Shown: positions 5,235-7,818 of the stretch, piece by piece
Position numbering within the stretch: position 1 is the first letter of the stretch
Layout: each line of letters starts with the position of its first letter
From: Candidatus Saccharimonadales bacterium
GTDB taxonomy: Bacteria; Patescibacteriota; Saccharimonadia; UBA4664; SCTI01
Length of the DNA stretch: 7,818 bases
Reading direction: 5' to 3'
NCBI GenBank assembly: GCA_030150485.1
Contig: JASLFZ010000018.1
Coordinates: 1-7,818, forward strand
Made by a program: the position numbers and the translations under genes
Notes under the pieces: generated by a model
What the model was told of the DNA's origin: nothing
What the model saw: only the letters and a program-made list of their open reading frames with translations
The model's database searches: none

Positions 5235-5441
5235 TTACTTAGTGTACCGGTCGCGGCTCAGCAACGCCATCACAATAAGCCCTACGCCCATGCCCATCAA
5301 GGCACCCACCGGCAGAGCCAGGTAGAGCGGCTTAAACAAGAAGCCGGCGCCAAGTCCTAGGCAAAAACAGCCAGCCAGCGCAATGCCGCCAGATTCATAA
5401 TCTTTAAAGGGGTTTTGGGGTGGGTGAATTTCATTACTCAT
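5235..5441 (-). CDS. Small two-helix membrane protein (68 aa)
   Basis: No family recognised. A hydrophilic head (MSNEIHPPQNPFKDYES) is followed by two Gly/Leu-rich hydrophobic segments, roughly residues 18-38 and 40-60, and a basic tail RDRYTK, so a hairpin in the membrane with both ends probably cytoplasmic. Two in-frame ATGs lie six bases apart. The ribosome binding site AAAAGGAA touches the first (5447) and stands six bases before the second (5441), so I choose 5441. It lies between the EXLDI protein (18-base gap) and the exporter (abutting, TAAATG), so a helper or stabilising subunit of the exporter is a reasonable inference, not shown. Confidence 0.8.
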   Translation of the reverse strand: MSNEIHPPQNPFKDYESGGIALAGCFCLGLGAGFLFKPLYLALPVGALMGMGVGLIVMALLSRDRYTK

Positions 5442-5447
5442 GTTCAT

Positions 5448-5454
5448 TTCCTTT
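5448..5454 (-). promoter_or_regulatory. Ribosome binding site deciding the start
   Basis: AAAGGAA on the minus strand directly abuts ATG 5447 and is six bases from ATG 5441. Normal spacing favours the second ATG. Confidence 0.6.
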
Positions 5455-5465
5455 TCATTAATTAC

Positions 5466-5969
5466 TTAAATATCGAGATACTCAACCGGAGCCTCATCCT
5501 TGCTCTGGGCTTGCTGCATTAGCTTAACCAGCGCGCTGGGGAGCTTATCCTTAGCGGCCTCGGGGGAGTCAAACACCAGGAGCTGGGTGTCGGGGGTGTA
5601 CTCAAAGTAGTCGGCGGTACGCCAAAAGTCTCGTCGGCGAAAAATGTTGTAATCGGGCTGCTTGGTGAGCTCCACCGCCCACTTACCCTTAGCCGTACGA
5701 AACACACGGGAGGTGTACCAATCTTCGTTATCGTCGGCGCCCTGCCACTTGATGACGAGCCGCCCACTAAAGCGCTTTTCCTGCTGAAAGCCCTTGGTGC
5801 CAACCTGCACCGTCACTTCTTTAAGGCCCTTTGATTGCGACTCGCTGCGGGCAATAAACTCCTTGAGCGCGCGCACGATAACAGATGAAAGGTTGTCACC
5901 GGCGAGCGCCTGGGCCCGCTCAAACATCGGCTGGTCGTCGGTTGCAACATAGATGGTTTTATTTGGCAT
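5466..5969 (-). CDS. EXLDI-family protein with ribbon-helix-helix N-terminus
   Basis: 167 residues ending in EYLDI, the C-terminal signature that names the EXLDI family. Residues 3-40 look like a ribbon-helix-helix DNA-binding domain: a strand KTIYVATDD, then helix PMFERAQALA and helix LSSVIVRALKEFIARS. The remainder is a mixed strand/helix domain with many aromatics (WYTSRVF, KWAVELT, RDFWRTADYFEY), possibly a ligand sensor. No membrane segment, so cytosolic. From family knowledge and layout (first gene of an operon with a DHA2 exporter) it is probably a local repressor that responds to an exported compound. The promoter just upstream overlaps a 12-bp tandem repeat that suits RHH binding. 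The start is ATG 5969 with a modest GGAA about eight bases upstream. Confidence 0.82.
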   Translation of the reverse strand: MPNKTIYVATDDQPMFERAQALAGDNLSSVIVRALKEFIARSESQSKGLKEVTVQVGTKGFQQEKRFSGRLVIKWQGADDNEDWYTSRVFRTAKGKWAVELTKQPDYNIFRRRDFWRTADYFEYTPDTQLLVFDSPEAAKDKLPSALVKLMQQAQSKDEAPVEYLDI

Positions 5970-5985
5970 ACTCGTTTCCGTAGTT

Positions 5986-6009
5986 ATACATACAAATATA
6001 CATATAAAT
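5986..6009. repeat. Tandem 12-bp repeat, likely operator
   Basis: ATACATACAAAT (5986-5997) is followed at once by ATACATATAAAT (5998-6009), 11 of 12 identical, and then an AT-rich tail. It covers the -10 and the start region of the exporter operon. RHH repressors commonly bind tandem direct repeats one helical turn or so apart, and the first gene of the operon has an RHH-like domain. The repeat is seen; the operator role is inferred. Confidence 0.5.
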
Positions 6010-6022
6010 AATTATGGTGCAA
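5995..6022 (-). promoter_or_regulatory. Promoter of the EXLDI-exporter operon
   Basis: On the minus strand TTGCAC (6022-6017), a 16-bp spacer and TATATT (6000-5995). The leader to ATG 5969 would be about 20 bases. The -10 lies inside the tandem repeat, so occupancy would block transcription. Confidence 0.5.
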
Positions 6023-6029
6023 GTGTTTC

Positions 6030-6058
6030 TTCACAGACACCCGTAAAAATGCTACGAT
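6030..6058 (+). promoter_or_regulatory. Promoter of tRNA-His
   Basis: TTCACA (6030-6035, five of six), a 17-bp spacer and TACGAT (6053-6058, four of six), 13 bases before the tRNA. It is back to back with the exporter-operon promoter; the -35 boxes are seven bases apart. Confidence 0.6.
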
Positions 6059-6071
6059 GTTGTGGTTTTAT

Positions 6072-6149
6072 GGCGAGTGTAGCTCAGTCGGTTAGAGCGA
6101 CGGTTTGTGGTACCGTAGGTCGTGGGTTCGAGCCCCATCACTCGCCCCA
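6072..6149 (+). tRNA. trnH: tRNA-His (anticodon GTG)
   Basis: G-1 (6072) faces discriminator C73 (6146), the histidine identity pair. Acceptor GCGAGTG (6073-6079) pairs with CACTCGC (6139-6145); CCA is encoded at 6147-6149. Anticodon stem ACGGT/ACCGT holds loop TTGTGGT with GTG at 6107-6109. The T arm is GTGGG-TTCGAGC-CCCAT. Its last 12 bases are also the end of a recombinase reading frame on the other strand, marking this gene as an integration target. Confidence 0.97.
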
Positions 6150-6842
6150 GGAATTATTAACAGTCGCGAAAGCGGCTGTTTGTTCCTTTATAGAGGCAAA
6201 ACTTTCGGTTCTAACCTTCTCGTATTCGGTTTCCAACTCGGCATAATTTTCAATAATAGGCTGGAACCATTTATGAGGAGTGACCGACAGCGTGCCGTCC
6301 GTAAGCGTTGCGTTTTGACCGAGAGCCGCGAAGATTTCTCTTTTGGTTCTAACGTCCCCGAATAAGAATGAGCGTCGGGCATAGCAGGCAAACTTAAATG
6401 TCTGTTCCGACAGCTTGAGCCAGTTGCGGGCTCGGTCTTCGTTTTGGTCTCGTTCTTCCTGCAATCTAGCCACTCGGGGTTGAAGCGTCTTCCGTTCTTT
6501 CTTGAACTCTTCGTCATTAATCAAATCTCGGTATCGCATCTTGGTGAGGTTGTCGAGCTGCTGCTGCGTGTCTGACAGCTCCTTGGTCAAAGCTTCTTGG
6601 ATAATGGTGCGGTCGGTAATCTCTTTGTCATTAGCACGATTCAGCTTCTCCAAAGCCCAGCAGCCAGCAAGGAGGAATTGGACACACTGCTGCCCGCTCT
6701 GAGAAACAGTGACGAAGTAGAATTGCAGCGAATTATTTTTTCGAACGCGGGGACGAGGTAGCCTTAACCTACATCTGAAAGAGTATCCATCCAGAATATA
6801 CATCGAAATTACGGGCAGAAAGCACGTTCCCAGATGGGTCAT
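6138..6842 (-). pseudogene. Serine recombinase, C-terminal remnant
   Basis: The open frame has 234 residues. From about residue 60 it matches the C-terminal region of CPR-type serine site-specific recombinases: a coiled coil (about 75-140) with LDNLTKMRYRDLINDEEF, then NWLKLSEQTFKFACYAR (140-156), TKREIFAALGQNATLTDGTLSV and the helical tail. The N-terminal catalytic domain with its active Ser, the DNA-binding recombinase domain and most of the zinc ribbon are missing. The first ~35 residues match nothing and should not be trusted. The start lies only 62 bases from the M14 hydrolase stop, so about 300 residues of recombinase have been lost or replaced. The closing codons WGE-stop are read from the tRNA-His 3' end. 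This is an integrase left at its attachment site and no longer active. Confidence 0.75.
6159..6189 (+). terminator. Terminator of tRNA-His
   Basis: AACAGTCGC (6159-6167) pairs with GCGGCTGTT (6172-6180), one T.G pair, closed by a GAAA tetraloop. TGTTCCTTT follows. It lies ten bases after the CCA and inside the antisense recombinase frame. The U-run is interrupted. Confidence 0.55.
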
Positions 6843-6891
6843 GTGTGAGTTCCCTTAACACATTGAGTAGTTTGATGGCGTATCCTTGCAC
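6769..6891 (-). other. Orphan open stretch after the hydrolase stop
   Basis: In the same frame as the hydrolase, right after its TAG, the sequence stays open for 44 codons to a TAG at 6769. From GTG 6891 it would encode about 40 residues (begins VQGYAIKLLNVLRELTHD, ends GWILFQM). I recognise no family and see no ribosome binding site. It overlaps the recombinase remnant frame. It may be debris of a gene lost in the rearrangement, or chance. Confidence 0.2.
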
Positions 6892-6903
6892 ATCCGGAGG
6901 TAG

Positions 6904-7731
6904 CTAGTTTTGCTCCCTTCCAATAATGAACGCCTCAGCTCCTATGGCAGCCTTTGGACGGGGGAAGATGATATAGTCACCTTCCTTTGCGATGAAATCT
7001 TCACCGGCTTGTGAGCCAAACTTTTGACCGGCTTCTAGACGCTGGAAGCTCCGAAGTTTTGGGTCGAGGTAAAAATCATCTGATGTTCGCAGGACAGCCT
7101 CACTAGCCTTGATTATCCGCTTCCTGCCTTGCGAAAAAGCCACGTCAGTATCCACCATCTCGTAAGCTTTGAGAAACTGGAAAATCACCTTCATTGCCAA
7201 GTCTTTGTATTCTTCTGGCTTGGTGAGCGGCCCGCACTCTACGCAAATGCCGACCTTGCCATTTCGATACATATAGCCATCGGTAGCTCCTGGCTCCGCC
7301 TCGGCCCAGTTGGTGGAAATTATGGAAGGGTCAAGTTTTTGGGCAATACCGAGGGCGTTCTCTTCGCAAATGGTAAAGGCTTCTCCCGCCTCCTCGTTGA
7401 AGGCGTGTAAATCCAGCAATGCATCACAGTTATCTAGTAAGGCCATCAATTCTCTGGCCCGCTCGTCCTCATACGTATTGCCATTGTTACCCGGAAACAA
7501 GCAGCGGTTTAGGTTTTTGTCGACAACCCGGACATTACGCTGGATTGCCGGAGGGTTAGCAAAGGCAAAGAAAACAGTGCCTTTTTCAAGGTTGAGCTTT
7601 GGTATCATCTCCTGTAATGCCAAAACGCCTACCTGCTCGTTGCCGTGAACGCCAGCAAAAATTGCCACTGATGGCCCAGGTTTCTCACCTTTTAATTCGA
7701 TTGTTTCTGATGTAACTTCTAATTTTTGCAT
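6904..7731 (-). CDS. M14-type zinc hydrolase, succinylglutamate desuccinylase/aspartoacylase family
   Basis: 275 residues, usual length for a single-domain member. It would be a cytosolic zinc-dependent amide hydrolase acting on N-acyl amino acids or a similar small amide. Zinc ligands His29 and Glu32 are in GVHGNEQVG (28-36) and His109 is in LDLHAF (106-111); DKNLNR (71-76) is the substrate-binding Asn-Arg motif; Glu165 in GICVECGP (161-168) is the likely catalytic base. After the core, residues about 205-273 form the short beta-rich C-terminal domain (RLEAGQKFGS, GDYIIFPRPKA, EAFIIGRE). No signal peptide. Start ATG 7731 has AAGGAA six bases upstream. Arginine-catabolism partners (ast genes) are not near, so true AstE function is unlikely. 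It neighbours the integrase scar and may be cargo of the integrated element. Confidence 0.88.
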   Translation of the reverse strand: MQKLEVTSETIELKGEKPGPSVAIFAGVHGNEQVGVLALQEMIPKLNLEKGTVFFAFANPPAIQRNVRVVDKNLNRCLFPGNNGNTYEDERARELMALLDNCDALLDLHAFNEEAGEAFTICEENALGIAQKLDPSIISTNWAEAEPGATDGYMYRNGKVGICVECGPLTKPEEYKDLAMKVIFQFLKAYEMVDTDVAFSQGRKRIIKASEAVLRTSDDFYLDPKLRSFQRLEAGQKFGSQAGEDFIAKEGDYIIFPRPKAAIGAEAFIIGREQN

Positions 7732-7737
7732 AAGTAG

Positions 7738-7743
7738 TTCCTT
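7738..7743 (-). promoter_or_regulatory. Ribosome binding site of the M14 hydrolase
   Basis: AAGGAA on the minus strand with six bases (CTACTT) before ATG 7731 fixes this start. Confidence 0.7.
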
Positions 7744-7764
7744 GTTAATTGTAGCCGAGTTGGT

Positions 7765-7791
7765 GGCGGGGAGAGATAGACCCTCCCCGCC
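7765..7791. repeat. Perfect stem-loop upstream of the hydrolase
   Basis: GGCGGGGAG (7765-7773) and CTCCCCGCC (7783-7791) are exact reverse complements around loop AGATAGACC. Neither side has a U-run. It may end transcription of the gene to the right of the window or sit in the hydrolase leader. No promoter is evident in the remaining bases. Confidence 0.5.
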
Positions 7792-7818
7792 GAGACTAAG
7801 TGAGCTTCCAGCTTGTAC

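Noticed and set aside
6150..6910. Second attachment site as a direct repeat of the tRNA-His 3' end
   Set aside because: I looked for repeats of its T-arm and acceptor sequence in the rest of the window and found none. If it exists, it lies beyond the right edge.
1..7818. CRISPR array, complete insertion sequence, complete defence system
   Set aside because: No regularly spaced direct repeats, no transposase, no terminal inverted repeats with target duplications, and no nuclease, helicase or toxin-antitoxin signatures were found.

Overview
The window is a bacterial fragment in two parts of different character. From about 1860 to the end it looks like a Patescibacteria (CPR) genome, most likely Candidatus Saccharibacteria. 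Genes are compact, GC is moderate, all three tRNA genes encode their CCA end, and two genes look leaderless. There is an EXLDI-family regulator paired with a DHA2-type drug exporter, and a serine-recombinase remnant whose C-terminus resembles the coiled-coil recombinases common in CPR genomes. UGA is used as a stop. The lineage is an inference from protein style; no rRNA or ribosomal protein is present.

Bases 1-1855 are markedly GC-rich and look actinobacterial. The first ~900 bases hold no gene I recognise, but they are full of structure: two perfect palindromes of the same design, a pair of inverted stem-loops with compensating base changes, a textbook intrinsic terminator (576-626) and a promoter-like stretch with a tandem 9-mer. 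Then come a small Cys/His-rich ORF behind a strong ribosome binding site (916-1125) and the C-terminal part of a large serine recombinase (about 1157-1852). This block ends 13 bases from the convergent stop of a GGDEF gene. It is either a horizontally acquired mobile remnant or an assembly junction.

The moderate-GC part reads: GGDEF protein (minus), tRNA-Gly(TCC) (plus), membrane-anchored methyltransferase (minus), tRNA-Arg(TCT) (plus), then a three-gene minus-strand operon. That operon runs EXLDI/ribbon-helix-helix protein, a 68-residue two-helix membrane protein, and a 14-helix MFS exporter. Its promoter overlaps a 12-bp tandem repeat, a likely operator, and is back to back with the promoter of tRNA-His(GTG).

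tRNA-His marks the edge of an integrated element. The last codons of a truncated serine recombinase on the opposite strand are read from the tRNA 3' end. Beyond it lies a zinc M14 (succinylglutamate desuccinylase/aspartoacylase-type) hydrolase gene that ends where the recombinase catalytic domain should begin. No CRISPR array, complete transposon or complete defence system is visible.
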